NCBI GenBank assembly: GCA_001414345.1
Contig: LLCB01000144.1
Location: forward strand, 62,001 to 126,000
Length of the DNA stretch: 64,000 nt
Origin: Hymenoscyphus infarciens
Taxonomy: Eukaryota; Ascomycota; Leotiomycetes; Helotiales; Helotiaceae
Direction: 5' to 3'
Part shown: piece after piece, positions 1 to 13,921 of the stretch
Layout of the letters: every line of letters begins with the position of its first letter
How positions within the stretch are numbered: position 1 is the stretch's first letter
Notes under the pieces: generated by a model
Database searches by the model: none
The model's input: the letters and a program-made list of their open reading frames with translations, nothing else
Told to the model about the DNA's origin: nothing
Translations under genes and position numbers: made by a program

Positions 1-240
1 GACTTCTTAAATATAGACTAGATATAGTTAGTTATATAAGCTTTAGAAGTAGAGAATTAAGAAATAAGAAATTAGCTAGCTAAGCTAGAAAGATAGATAA
101 GTAATCTTATAATTTAAAGTTAATAAAACACTTTACCTTTAAACTCTCTCTAATCTAACTCTCTTCTACTTCTAAGCTCGAATTTATACCCCTTTTAGCT
201 ATAAGCCTCTACTTCTAATACCTTCTAATAACTCTATTCT
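1..240 (+). repeat. Diverged direct repeat of 14203-14450, interrupted by the outer element
   Basis: Shared blocks in the same order include GACTTCTTAAATATA, AAAGTTAATAA, AACACTTT, CTTTAAACTC, TAATCTAAC and TCTAATACCTTC. They probably belong to a further RIP-degraded repeat into which the outer element jumped. No coding sequence is seen. Confidence 0.55.
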
Positions 241-248
241 AGGGCTAC

Positions 249-439
249 TATAACAGTCCTAGTCATATACGTCACTCACGTAACCAGGTTAGCCTAAGAC
301 TTTACCGAGGCTTTACTTAATATATATAAATAAAGCTAGAGTACTTATACTCTTTACTTTTCTCTTTAGTTTAGTTTTCTTTAATATTAGATACTATTCT
401 ATAAGTACTCTCTTTATATATTTATAGAGAGCTATTATA
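249..439 (+). repeat. 5' LTR of the outer gypsy element
   Basis: It is 191 bp and starts TATAACAGTCC (TG..CA ends changed to TA..TA by RIP). It matches 13922-14112 at the same length. The differences I compared are C/T or G/A transitions. Confidence 0.85.
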
Positions 440-1683
440 CTAAAACTAAACTCTCTCTCTTTACCTAGAAAGGCTTTTACTAATATCTTAATAATAATAT
501 ATATATTTACTTATATTAAATCTACTAAATTCACTATCCTTCTCTATAAAGCTTAATCTATTTATATTAAGTAGTAAGGTCTAGCATTCTTCTATTAGCT
601 ATATTAAGTCCTTTAAAGGTAATCTATTAACCTAAGAACTATTCTACTCTACTTTAAAGTTAGTAGAGCTAATCTCTCTTCTCTCTTCTATTAATATTAT
701 ATTCTAATCTAACTTAAGAACTTAACCTAAAAAAACATATATATTAGCTATTACTATATTACTACTACTACCTCCTTCTACTAAGATAACTACTAGTTCC
801 TTATAGTATAAGATCTCTAAATTACCTCTACTTAACTCTACTTTATAATAAATCCTTAAAGTAATAATCTTATTAATAAGTAAAGTTTATAAACTTAAAG
901 TAAATACTTTAAATATAGCTAGTACTTCTTATTAATATACCTCTATTTAGCTATAAACTCTTAATATAACTCGTTCCTCTTCTATAGTTCTATTATTAAA
1001 GAAAATAAGTAAAATAGCTAATCCTTACTAATTTACTATAGAAGACGAATTCACCTATATAACCTAGGAAACTAAAATTATAGTAAAGTTATCTATTAAT
1101 ACTAACTACTTTAAGTCTAAGAAAGTAAGAATAAATTTAATTTACTACTATACTTCTAAAAGAGCCTAAAACTATATTTATCTAAGATATAAGTTTAATA
1201 CTATTAATTAGTTTAATAGCTATAAAGAGATATTAACTTACCTCTAAAATATTACTATTAGCCCTTACTTATACTAAGAAGCTTATATCTAATATTAAGA
1301 CCTTATTATATTAAAGATAGAAACTTTCTATAACTTCTATACTAAGTTCTAATAACTTATAGATAAAGCTAAAGTTCTTCTATAAGACTAGGTAGAAGAC
1401 TTATAGAATAAGTTAACCTCTATACTATACTAATCTCTTATTATTACTAAGTTCTAAGCTAAGAGAGATATAAACTCCTTTTATAATCTTATAAGTAGTA
1501 TTAATAATAACCTTTAAAATCTTACTTCTTAAAAGGTATAAGTAATAAACTTTCCTTCTATCTTAAACCTATATACGCCTACTCCTACGCCTACTAGCTC
1601 TTCTTCTTCTATAGCCTCTTTTATCCCTCTTAGACGCCTTAATACCTCTATTATAAATAACTACTTAACTCTAGAACTATTAG

Positions 1684-1740
1684 ATAAGTGCTTTAACTAT
1701 AGTAAGCCTAGTTATTATATTAAGGATTATCTAAAGCTAA
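1684..1740 (+). pseudogene. gag zinc-knuckle remnant (outer element)
   Basis: Translated with the RIP changes left in, the stretch reads LDKCFNYSKPSYYIKDYLKL. This is the CxxCxxxGHxxxxC nucleocapsid knuckle pattern with Cys-to-Tyr, Gly-to-Ser and His-to-Tyr replacements, each explained by one G-to-A or C-to-T change. It places gag at about 1-1.8 kb and pol downstream. Confidence 0.65.
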
Positions 1741-2879
1741 AAATATATAGAGTTAACCTTAAAGAACTTAAAGAAAAAGATACTAGCTTAGAGTTAAGAA
1801 ACGAAGAAGCTTAAGAGAAAACTCCTTCTTAGGTAAATATAAGATTAATCTCTCTAAGATTAATCTATAGTTATTAATTAGTAGAAAAGCGTTTACTTTA
1901 CCTAGTATAATAACTATTAATAGATTTAGTATATAAACTACTACTTTTAATAACCTTAGAGTAAATACCTTTTCTTTTATAAATATATAACTTAGTTATA
2001 ACCTTATAAAGTTTTATAGTTTAAAGACTAAAAGACTTCTTACTCTTATTAAGATTTATAAATATAATAGAGAAATTAGAAGTAAAGCTATATATTATCT
2101 CCTTTTAAATTATATCTTAGATAGTTATAAATTCTTTAATATACTATTTATTCTCTTAAACTTAGGTCTATATAATATTATCTTTAACTAGAGGTTTTTT
2201 AAGTACTTTTATATTAATATTAATATAACTTATTAGAAACTACTCTAGCCTAATAACCTTAAGTCTTACTTCTTTACTTAATAGCTAACTCCTCTCTCTT
2301 AAGATACTATATAACTAAAAGACTCTATACTCTCTTACTAGGATAAAGCTAATACTTATAACTAAGCTATAGAAATAGATAAATAGCACTAATAAGATAG
2401 AAGGCTCTTAAAGCCTATAGATTACCTTAAAATTAATATTATAACATTAGCTAGTTATACTCTAACTATATATAGTAAAAGAGGCTATAAGTTCTTAATA
2501 TAAGTAAAATACTAGGTTATAAAGAAAGAACTTAAAAGCGTTATAAAGAAGATACTTACTCTAGTATACTATTAGAAACTCTTTATCTTAAAGAAGTTAA
2601 ACCTTATTATTAATATTTTAGCTATTTTAGCTATAAGAATATATTATTACTTACTTTAAAAGAATAGTAAGATATTTACTATAAGTATATATAAAATCAA
2701 TACTATTATAGCTAATTAAGAACTAAATATAGCCTTTAATATCGCTCTTCCTAATAAGTACTAAGACTTTAAAGAGGTATTTTCTAAAGCTATCTTAGAC
2801 ACTCTCCTACCTTACTAATACTATAACTATAAGATTAATCTTAAAGGTTTAAATACTCTTAGATATTCCCTTTTATATA

Positions 2880-3727
2880 AGATATTTATAAAAGAGTTAT
2901 TAGCTATAAAGGAATATATCTTAGAGAATCTTTATAAAGAGTTTATTAAATATAGCTAGTTTCTTTTTACTACTCTTATTTTATTTATAAAGAAAGTAGA
3001 TAAAAGGCTATATTTCTATATTAACTTCTAAAAACTTAATAATCTTACTTAAAAAGACTACTATTTATTACCTCTAATTAATAAAACACTTATATATATT
3101 AGTTAAGCTTATATTTTTACTAAGCTAGACATTTAGTAAGCCTTCTACTATATATAAATAGATCTAGATACTAAGGAATTAACTACTTTTTATACCTATT
3201 ATAGAATATATAAGTATAAGGTCCTACTATTTAGTCTAATAAATAGCCTATCTATCTATTAATACTATATAAATAACGTCTTATTTAACTATTTAGACAA
3301 CTTCTACTCTATCTACTTAGATAATATCTTTATTTACTTATTAAATGTTCTTAAATATAAAGAGTATATATAAAAAGTCTTTTAATATCTTAAGAATACT
3401 AAGTTATAAGTTAATATTAAGAAGTATAAGTTTAATATTAAGAAGATAAAATATCTTAGGTTTATTATTAATACTAATAGTATTAAAGTAGACTCTAAAA
3501 AGGTCTTAGTAGTATAGAAATAGTAAGCTTTAAAAATAGTAAAAAGTGTTTAAAGCTTTCTTAGCTTCTATAACTTCTACTAAAAGTTTATCTAAAACTA
3601 CGACGTAATTATAAAGCTCTTAGTATATCTAATATAGAATAATATACCTTTTAATTTTAATAAGAAGTACTAGGAAGCGTTTAAAGACCTAAAAGTAGTA
3701 CTTACCTCTATACTAATCCTCTACTAC
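2880..3727 (+). pseudogene. Reverse transcriptase and 5' part of RNase H, outer gypsy pol remnant
   Basis: The plus frame reads the gypsy RT core: a KYKV-LLFSLINS block (family form YKVMPFGLTNAP), then INNVLFNYLDNF and YLDNIFIY (family form YLDDILIYS), near 3210-3345. RNase H begins in the ILYYY stretch at about 3715 and is cut at 3727 by the inner element. It resumes at 11790 with NLS-I-I-KINAL (family form ETDAS) and NYEIYNKELL at about 11930-11955. Many stops are present. It encoded the polymerase that copies element RNA and is now dead. Confidence 0.75.
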
Positions 3728-4205
3728 TATAACGGCACGAAATATACACTATAGAAGAAGAGGTATATAAGAGTACGTTCGAGACTAAATAACGTGAGTA
3801 GATATAAGGCTTTAATATAGAAGAAAACAATAACTATCTCTCTTCTATACCGAATATAAACGTTTATATATAAGAGGTTAGAAGCTTCTAAGTTCTAATA
3901 ATAATAATAACTAAGCTCTACTTAATATAGCTAATACTAAATAATAAGAGCTAAAAAGCTAAATATATAACCTCTAAACTTTTAGAAAGCTAAATATATA
4001 ATATCTAACTCTTAATTCCTTCTATATATAAATATTAGATATTAATACTTTTAGTACTTTGCTTATATAAGTATTAGTTATTTATAATCTCGGCTCTAGA
4101 GGTATTAGAGATATTAGTAGTACTTAAGAGTATTAGTAGTTTTATAAATACTAATAATTTAGAATAGTGTTATTATATAATAATCTAAGATAGTATACTA
4201 TTATA
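3728..4205 (-). repeat. LTR of the inner gypsy element (downstream LTR of its minus-strand transcript)
   Basis: It is 478 bp, starts TATAACGGCACG and ends TACTATTATA. It is the same length as 11307-11784, and the differences checked at both ends are RIP-type transitions. The same LTR occurs inverted at 17404-17879. Confidence 0.87.
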
Positions 4206-5797
4206 TCCTCTCTCTTTTAAAAAGACTTATTCTAAGTCTTCGGTTATTAATTAGTATAGTATTAGGTCGATTAGAATATTATTTATCTCTTTATTATAAA
4301 GAATGTGATTTATCTACTATTATAGTATATAGTAGTTAGAGTAGAGTTAGTAGCTAGTAGTATTATTATTTTAAGAGCTAATTACTCTTTGTTTACTACT
4401 ATATATTATATAATAATAAAATACGAATAGAAGAGAGGCTAATAATTAGCTATAGAGTAGAAAGTAGTATACTACTATAAAGTTGTCGTATTCTTACTAT
4501 TATCGTATATTATAATAGTAATTATTAAGTAATAAATAATAATTATAAAGTAATAGCTATTATTATAAGTAGTATATTAGTAGACGACTTTTCTCTAATT
4601 CTAACTTCTCTTCTTCTTTTCTTTTTATCTAAATAATATAAATAGTAAGAATATCTTCTAATTAGATATATTCTTATATACTAACTTATCTCCTAGAATA
4701 TATATATATATTATATATATATATAAAAGTAAGTTCTTCTCTTCTTAATCGAATCTAATTTAGAGCTAATCTAATATAGTAAAATACCTCTTCTCTATCC
4801 TCCTAGTACGCTTCTAGCTACCTACTAAGTCTACTATATTTAGTACCTTTAGGTAAAATCTTAGAATAAAGATTATATATATGCTTTTAAAAAGCTAAAG
4901 TTAAAGAAGTATAGGTACTATATAGAGTAGAATACTATGTATATTCTAGTAGGTTTAATTCTAAATATATACTAAATCTATTCTAACTTAGGTAGTTACT
5001 ATAGTTTATAAGAAAGGAGTTTAGTAAGCTTAAGCTTAAGAAAGAGAAGAGAGAGATTAAGAAAGCTATTAAAGCCTTAGATAAGGTATTAGTTATTACT
5101 AGTATAAAAGTACTAAAGAATAGTTTAAAGGTATAGTTTACTCTTTTAGAGGAGACTCGAACACTTTATACTAAGGTTATTATAAGTACTTCTTACTTAT
5201 TAGAGAGGTTTTAATTACTAATATTTAATAGTCCTTATACTATACTATAGAGAGTAAGACCTTTATCTAAACCTAGGTTTAGATCTTCTTTAAGGCCTAC
5301 TTAAAGAGTTTATAGGCGTCTTCTCTAAAGCTAGTTATAGAAGGTTACTAAAGTAAGAAGCGTCTCTATAAGAAGGAGATAGTAGAGAAAGAGCTAATTT
5401 AAGCTCTTTACGTTTAAGAGAGTAGAGAGGAGAATAATAAGTTAGAGAAAGAAGAGGCTATAGCTTAGAGAGAGTTAGTAGGCTCTATTTTAGTAGTAAC
5501 TTAGTCTTAGTTCTTTACTTTATTAACTTTAAATATTCTTACTAGTTAGTATTTTATCTTAGGTTTTTATTATAAGTTCCTTATTAAGAGTAACTAGAAT
5601 TAGAAAGTATTAATAGAGTTTTATAAATTAACTCTTTTACCTAATTCTTATCTAATTCTTATATATTAAGTTATTTAGAGAGATATTAGAGTAGTCTTAG
5701 CTCTTCTAGATATTTAGTATAAAAGTCTCTTAGATAATATAGTAAACCTTAAAAATTATCTATAGAATACTAAGTAAGATCTAAATTATATCTAACC
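4206..5797. repeat. Post-integrase module of the inner retroelement, repeated inverted at 15846-17403
   Basis: This 1.6-kb segment lies between the integrase tail and the downstream LTR of the inner element. It recurs, reverse-complemented, next to the third LTR. The match is broken near 5797/15845. On the plus strand (antisense to pol) a helical, charged stretch can be read at about 5360-5510 once TAA/TAG are taken as Gln (KKEIVEKELI, then LEKEEAIA). I cannot assign a family. It may be an antisense accessory ORF, a captured gene fragment, or non-coding. Confidence 0.6.
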
Positions 5798-8700
5798 TAT
5801 TTTACTTAATATTATAGCTATCTTCTAAAAAGTCTACTACTAAGTATTTCTTATACCTTCTATTCTTATATACCTTTAATAATATCTAGTAGAGGCTTTA
5901 GAGCCTCTTATCTTAATAAGAGAGTGTTTAGATCTTTTAAAAGTATATTAGAGATAAAAACATTATAAATTAATAATCCTTCTAGAAGTTTTAGCCTATA
6001 GAAGTGTCTTATACAATCTAGTATTTTAAAAGGTCCTATCTACTATTTAGTAAGCTTTTAGCTAAGACGATTTATCTTAAGATTCTTAGTAGATAAGTAG
6101 ACTTTATCTCTAATATCCTAGTTAATAGCTCTTTAGTATTAATTTATACTATTCTCTATTCTTTTCTAAGCCTTATCTATATTATCTTTAGCTATTCCTT
6201 AAATAGAGTATATATATTAAGCTACTTTTACTACCTTATTATAGTTAAGACGTTTCTAAGGAATAGACGTCTTTAACGTATTCTAGTCTTATAAAGTCCT
6301 TAGGTCGAGTTTAAACTTAAGCTAATAAGAGGTTATACTAATAGATAAGTATAGAAGTGTTATTTATACTCTATCTATTAAAGAGATTAATTTACTCTAG
6401 TTATCTTAGTAGTAGTTTATAAAGAGCCTTAGTCTCTAATTAATATATTAGTTTATTATCTCTATCTATCTATCTATTTATTTATAATAGGTAGTACTAA
6501 GCTTAAGCTTAATACTAATTATTTAATAAAATTTAGTCTAAAATAATAATATAAATTAAGGTTCTTAATTAAACGTAATTGATTTAGAGTAGTAACTAAA
6601 ATAGTAAATCTATTAAATAAAGAGTTTAGCTAAGCTTTTAGCGTCTATAGTCGAGTAGTAGAGTATTAATACTAAATCCTTTCTAAGTTAGTTAATAAAT
6701 ACTAGTATAATATTAAATCTATGTTTATCTTTTAAGAATAATTTAAAATCTATATATAAATATTATATAAGATAGTCGAGTATAGGTAAAGAGTAAAAAA
6801 AGCCTTATTACTTAGTTTATTAAGAATAAGAGTATTTATAAGCTTAATAATTCCTTATATACCTCTTATAGTCTAAACCTAGTCTAACCTAGTAGTAGTA
6901 TTATACTAATAACTAGTATATCTTTTTTATACTTAGGTAAGTACTAGATACTTAATTATAGACTTCTCTAATTAGCTTTATATAGAGTTTAGTATTTCTT
7001 TAAACGTAAAGTCGATTCTTAAAAAGGAGTAAATTATCTAGTAAGATAGAGTATCTATCTAGAAGTTTATAACGTTCTTTCTAAAAGAAGTATAGGTTAT
7101 CTTCTTTTAACTTCTAAATTATATTTAAACTTAATTCTAGAATAATATCTATTATATTAAGAGATAGAGACTATTCTTATAAAAAGATCTAAGTAAGTTT
7201 AGTATTAATTTAGAGGTCTAACTAATTAGGTCTTAAGAGAGTATATAAGTAGCTATCTAATTTAGCTTAATTATAGGTTTTTAAGTCTTATTTATATTAA
7301 GTTAATATATCTACTTTTTAATTACTCTTCCTAGATATAAATTAGATCTAAAAGTTAAAGTTTAATAAAAACTCTATTTATTAGACTTACTTAGCTATAA
7401 GTAGCTTAATTATTATAAAGTATTCTAATAATCTATAGTTTAAATATATATTAATATACTTCTAATATAATATAAGTTTAGAGCGCTATTTCTTAAAAGC
7501 TTTTATAATAGTAGATAATTCTTTATTATAGATCTTCTAATTTAATTCGTAGCTAACTAGGACGTATAAGTAGAACCTAATAAAGTATTAAAGACTATTA
7601 TATTATTATAAGAATATACCTACTATTACTCCTTCTAAGAAGTCTATTTCTACCTTTATATTATAATTAGAGTTAAAGTAGTATAAGGTTTATATAGTAA
7701 GTAGCTTAGTTCTTAATACTTTAAAAGCTTTATTATATTTAAATGTCTATAAAAACAGCTCTATAAGGTATATTATTATAGTTAGAGGTTTAGTAATTTT
7801 AGTATAACTTTTAATAAATTATTTATAGAATCTTATAAACTCTAAGTAAGACTTTACACCTATTATAGTATTAGGTTAAACCTAGTTTTATAAAAGCTCT
7901 ACTTTTTTAAGATTAACTTTAAGTCTTTTTATAGTTAAGATAAATCTTAAGTATTTAACTCTAATAATACTAAATTTACTTTTCTTAATATTTATCTAAA
8001 GTCCTACTTCTTAGAGCCGATTTAGAACCTTCTTAACCTATTCCTTATATTCTTTAATAGTATCTAAATAAATTAAAATATTATCTAAGTAAGTAATATA
8101 GAAGTTATCTAAATAGTTAATTAAGACATTATTTATATAATATTAATAGATAGTAAGGCTATTATAAAGTCTAAAAGAAAAGACCTTATATTTATATATA
8201 CTATACCTAGTTCTAAATATAGTTATCTCTTCTAAGTTAAGGTCTATTTAAATATAATAAAAAGCTTATTTAATATCTAATTTAGTAAAGATTTTAGCTA
8301 TCTTTATCTTAGAAAGGAGCTCGTTAATATAAGGGATTAAGTAGAGATTATTTTAGGTTAAAGTATTTAGCTTTCTATAATTAATATAGAACTATAACTT
8401 ATTACTATTAGCCTTTTTAATAAAGAGTACTAAAAAGGTAAAAGAGCTATTACTATTAATAATAAACCTCTTATCTAGGTTCTTTATAAGATACTCCTTT
8501 ATAGCTTTAAGCTTTATAGTTAACTATTAATATAGAGATAAAAAGGAGTTAGAAAGTAGCTTATTTAAAGTAATCTTATAGTTGTATTTATAGTAAAGAG
8601 AGAGCTTATTAGAAGCTACTTTTAAGAACACGTTTTTATAAGATAAGTAATACTTTAGAAGTTAAGCTTATATTAGAGCTCTTATCTTATTATTATCTTA

Positions 8701-11306
8701 GAGAGAGGCTAATCTCTTATTAATAATCTAATCTAGTTTATAGAAGCTTATTATATAAAATTCTAAATTAGGCTATTTTATATTATAATATATTACGTTT
8801 ACGCTTATTTTATAGATAAAAGAGTATAGAGTCTAGCCTTTTAAGGCTATATTAGTAGTTTATAGAAGCTTTAGACTAAAATTAAATATTAAAATTTTAA
8901 GAAGTATTATTATAGATAGAAATAATAACTTAGCTATATTTATAAGTCTACTCTTTTTACGTCTTTCTTATTACTAGATAGTATATTCTCTTCGATTTAT
9001 ATCTAACTAGTAATTTAAAAAGAGTTTCTAGTTCTAGCTAGAAAGAGAAAGTAAAATTTCCTTACTATAGTAAGGAGTTAGAGAGTAATTAACTAGCTAA
9101 GTAATCTAGCTCTTTAAAGAGTTAAGGAGAACTTTAAAGTAGTTTAACTACTTATTACTAATAATTAGGTCTTATTATCTAAGGTCTAGAATAATAAAGA
9201 GGTAGTTAAAGATATAACGTTTATTAATATTTAAATATAGTTATATAAACTAAGTTACTTAGCTTTTAATACTATTATTATATTTATAAATAGATACTAT
9301 ATATAGTAATCTCTAAATCTTTAAACCTATTATCTTAGATAAGTATAGAGCTAGAGGCTGATTTAGAAATAGGTACTCGTTTACTCTTATATCTACTAAA
9401 GCTTATATTTTAATACTATATCCTTATATACTAAGAGTAGTATTTATAAGGAATTGTTTTCCTCTTATAAGCTTAGAAAGATCGAGTCTAGCTAGATTAT
9501 ATTTATATAAGCCTAGGAAGGAATTTTTACCTAAGCCTCTTCGTTTTCCTCTTAACTTAGCTTAGAGTTAGAGTACTCTTTAGAAGGTTATTCTTTTTTA
9601 GATTAATTATCTATTTTATTAATAGTAAGAAGATTAGAGTAATTAGGTTTAAAATGCCTAGGCTTACTATAATAGTAATACTTTATACTAGTAAGAACTT
9701 AGTCTATTAATATAGTCTTTAATTTTTTATTAGTAGAAAATAGTCTAAGAGTTTATAAAATCTTCTAAGATATAGGATTAAGTCTATATAAAGGTAAAGA
9801 GGTTTTTAGAGTAGAGCTAAGTAAGGATTAAAAAGTACTTATCTTTTTAAATAACGAGGTTATACTAATTAGTTTAGCTATAGTACTAGTTATAGATAAC
9901 TCTATATTTTAGTACTTCTCTTTATTTAAGGCTAAAAGATATACTATTATTTTATTAAAATTATAATTCTAATCTCTCTTAGCTAAAGTAAAGCTACTTT
10001 AGAGCTATAGTATAATCTTATTCTATATCTAGTAAAATCTTTCTAACTCTAGTATTCTCTTAAGTATAGCTATACTTAAGAAGCGTACTCTAAAATCTAA
10101 AAAAGTTTCTCTTATATAACCTTTTCTACTTATTTATAAGGCTTAAAATTTATTTCAAGTATCCTCCTTCTTATAACTAGTTAAGAAGTAGGAATTAAGA
10201 AGTTCGATTATATCTTATTAATTTTTAAAAGCTATATTATCTATATCTAACTTATATTAAGACTCTAAGTAGTTCCTAGTAAGTTTTATAGTTATTCTTT
10301 AAATAAGAGCTTTATAAGTTTTAAGTATATAATAATAGTTAGTATTTATTTAGAGTCTATTATATATAGATATCTTCTATTACTTATAAGTAGGTAAAGT
10401 ACTATTATTTAAAGGTTTAATTTTCTTTATAATTTTACTTTTAATAGATTAAAAGGCTTTTAGAATACTTTTAAGTTATAAGCGTAGAGTAGATCGTTAT
10501 AAGAAAGAAATATTAGAAGTAGAGTCTTATCTCTAATAATAGTTAGAAGAGATAGAAGAAGGTGTTTATATAAGTTAGATAAGACTTAGACTATAGTTAT
10601 TATTTAGTACTTATTAACTAATTTACTATACTAAGTCTAATAATTAGGTAATTCGATTATCTTACTCTAAAATTCTCTATTCTTTTTCTTAATCTTTAGT
10701 CTTTATAGCTTAGATTATATCTTATATCTTATCTATATTAGAGAAGTTCTATTAATCTCTCTAGCTTCTAAGTATAAGGCCTTTACCTTTATTATTCTTA
10801 GGCTTCTTAGTATTCTTAGAAGTATAGTACTAAGTTAGAGACCTTTTAGTAAAGGCTTAACTTTATTACTTAAAAAGAGGCTCTATACTTAGGAGTAGAG
10901 CTTAGAAGAGACCTAGAGTCGCTCTGGATTCTAATATATTAAATATTAAATTAAGAAGAGAGGTAAAAGAAGTAATTTAAGAGTTTTTTAAATAACTATT
11001 TATATTATTAACTATCTAAATTATATATAGTAATCTCTATATAGAGAGGGTTATTAGAATTCTTAAGAATACTTAGTATATTCTAATCTCTTAATATATA
11101 AGATACGATTTTTACTAGCTATTTATATAGATACTAAACCCTAGTATTACTAGCTATTTAAGAGATTTCTAGAATCCTAGCTATTTAAGAATATATTATT
11201 ATAGTCTAATTCTAGGCTAAATCGAAATTAAAACAAAAAAAGCAATAATAAGCTTAAAAGAGATATTATAAAAGCTATTACTAGTAAAAAAGAGTTATTA
11301 TTTTTA

Positions 11307-11784
11307 TATAATAGTACAAAATATATACTATAGAAGAAGAGGTATATAGAAGTATATTTAAGACTAAATAACGTAAGTAGATATAAAGCTCTAATATAGA
11401 AGAAAATAATAACTGTCTCTCTTCTATACTAAATATAAACATCTATATTTAAGAGGTTAGAAGCTTCTAAGTTCTAATAATAATAATAACCGAGCTCTAT
11501 CTAATATAGCTAATACTAAATAATAAGAGCTAAAAAGCTAAATATATAACCTCTAAACCTTTAGAAAGCTAAATATATAATATCTAACTCTTAATCCCTT
11601 TTATATATAAATATTAGATATTAATATCTTTAGTACTTCGCTTATATAAGTATTAGTTATTTATAATCTCGGCCTTAGAGGTATTAAAGGTATTAGTAGT
11701 ACTTAGAGGTATTAGCAGTTTCGCGAATACCGATAATTCAGAATAGTACTATTATATAATAATCTAGGATAGCGTACTATTATA
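11307..11784 (-). repeat. LTR of the inner gypsy element (upstream LTR of its minus-strand transcript)
   Basis: It is 478 bp, starts TATAATAGTAC and ends TACTATTATA. It is the partner of 3728-4205 and is followed by the target duplication ACTAC. Confidence 0.87.
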
Positions 11785-13200
11785 ACTACTACACTCTTAA
11801 CCTCTCTATTATAATTAAGATAAACGCTTTAAATAAAATTATTACTAGAGTATTATAATAATAATAAGCTAATAGAGAATAGTACCTTATAGCCTACTTT
11901 AGTAAGACTATATCTCTAGTTAAGTATAACTACGAAATATATAATAAAGAGCTACTTACTATTATATACTTACTTATAGAATAGAGACTAGAACTATAAA
12001 GTACTTATTTAAAAATCTATATTTATACTAATTATAAGACGCTTAAGTACTTTATAACTACTAAGTAACTTACTACCTATTAAGTAAGATAGACTAAAGC
12101 CTTAGCTAAGTACTATTTTATTATTATATTCTATTTAAGATATAAGAATAGTAAAATAGATACTTTAACTTATAAAGTAAATAAGATACACTTATAAAAG
12201 GAACTTAAAGAGTAGTACTAGACCTATATACTCTTAATAAAGGAATAAGTTAATATAAAAGCACTTAAAGACCTAGAGATTAAATAAGCTCGATTATACT
12301 AGCTCTAGTTAATAATAACTACTTCTAAGAATTATTTACACTTTTAGAACAAATCTACTAAGTAAATAAGAATACTATAACACTTTAAGCTATATAAACA
12401 TAAGCTAAAACTAATACTAATTCTCTATATACCTTAGAAGAAGGCCTTTTACTTTACTAAAACTACTTAGTAGTACTAGATATAGATATACTAAGAATAG
12501 ACCTAATTTATAAGGCTTATAATTAAATACTTTTAGCTTATCTAAGAAAGGATAAGACCTACTAGATTCTACGTTTAAGATATATCTAGTAAAATATAAA
12601 AGCTAATATCGTAAGATATATATAAAACTATTATAAATATAAAAGAGTAGACGTTCTTTAAGATAAAATACCTAGCTATCTACACCTACTCTTAGTACTA
12701 CTATATATATAGTAATATATAGTTATAGATTTTAAGTCTTTTCTAGTTAATAAGTATAGTTATAATAACGTGTTTATAATAATAAACTACTTATTTAAAT
12801 AGTCTATTTTAATACTCTATTATAAGAATATTACTTTTAAACAGATAATAAGGTTATATATTAAACACGTTCTATAATACTATAGGATTCTAGAAAGTAT
12901 AATATTAAATAGAGGCTCTTACTTTATCGCTACGTTCTAGAAAGAGCTTACTTAAATCCTAGGTATTCAGCTTCGACTCTTAACTATAAACTACACTTAA
13001 ATAGATAGCTAGACCGAGATTATAAATTAATATCTTAATTAGCGCTTATAGCTATATATTAATTATTATTATACTAATTAGTCTAAGATTCTTCTAATAA
13101 TAGACTATATATAGTTAGTACTACTTTATAGTACTATTAGAATATCGCTTTTTAAGTTATAAAAGAGATATATACTAAGAACCTCGTTTAACTAGTAAAC
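11785..13200 (+). pseudogene. 3' part of RNase H and integrase, outer gypsy pol remnant
   Basis: This continues the frame broken at 3727. RNase H motifs (NYEIYNKELL, then EWR-like TAG-interrupted text) are followed by the integrase H2C2-like linker near 12500-12660 (TRLI-KAYN, CHKC as Y-Y-K-Y-K) and the catalytic core (VIDFKSF, NNVFIIINYLFK, ILNRGSYF, then NYTQIDSQTE) at about 12720-13020. All Gln positions in this block are TAA/TAG. The piece proves that 3728-11784 is an insertion, since the two halves join in frame across the ACTAC target site. Confidence 0.78.
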
Positions 13201-13921
13201 ACTAGAACTAGCTAATATAAAAGAACAGCTATTATAAGAAGAGGCTATAGTAGTTATAAAGATAATCTAGAAGGTCTTAGACGTTAGCTAAGTAAATATA
13301 TTAAAAGCTTAATAAAAGAAGGAATAAGATATAAATAAATATAGATAAGGTATCGATTTTAGAGTAGAAGATATAGTCTTTATTATAATAAAAGACTAAG
13401 TAACTTAATAACTAAGCTAAAAGCTAGATTACTAGATAGCTAGCCTTTTTAAGATTCTTAAAGAAGTAGGTTCTACTTTCTAATTATAACTGCTAGCTTC
13501 TATTAAAGTTTACTCTATCTTCGCTTTTAAGAAGTTATATAAGGCTATAGATAATCCCTTACTAAGATAGGTAGTTATACTACCTCTATTAATTATTATA
13601 AATAAAGAAGAGAAATAGGAGATCGGAGAAATACTAGCTAGTAAGAAGAGATAGTAGTCCCTCTATTACTAAATTAAGTAGAAAGGTTATAATAAAGATC
13701 TTAATTAGTATCTAGCTTAATAAATAATATATATACTATAACTAGTAGAGAGATTCTATTTAGAGAAGCTAAAAATAGCTAGTCTCTTAAAAGCTCTTCT
13801 ACTATAGAAAGTAGTATATAAGGCTAGAAGAGAGGATTATAGCGAGCTAAAGCTTAATACTTCTATATTAAAAGAGGATAAAGCTACTTAGTTATAGAGA
13901 GCCCTTTTAAAGAAGAGGTAG

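Larger units (their letters stand above)
3728..11784 (-). mobile_element. Inner RIP-degraded Ty3/gypsy element nested in the outer pol gene
   Basis: This 8057-bp insertion has 478-bp LTRs (3728-4205 and 11307-11784) and a perfect 5-bp target duplication ACTAC (3723-3727, 11785-11789). Its pol is on the minus strand. A gag knuckle lies near 9645-9690 (family form CxxCGKPGHFKPNC, with Cys to Tyr). RT lies at about 7950-8500 (a YLDNILIYL box at about 8050-8070), and RNase H at about 7480-7680 (YNKELSTIIKAF, family form YDKELLAIVEAF). Integrase lies below 7200, ending in a GPF motif (IGPFKIL, about 6021-6042) and an LLEGLLIYNVF tail. Between this and the downstream LTR is 1.6 kb not explained by gag-pol (4206-5797). 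It inserted after the outer element. Confidence 0.87.
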
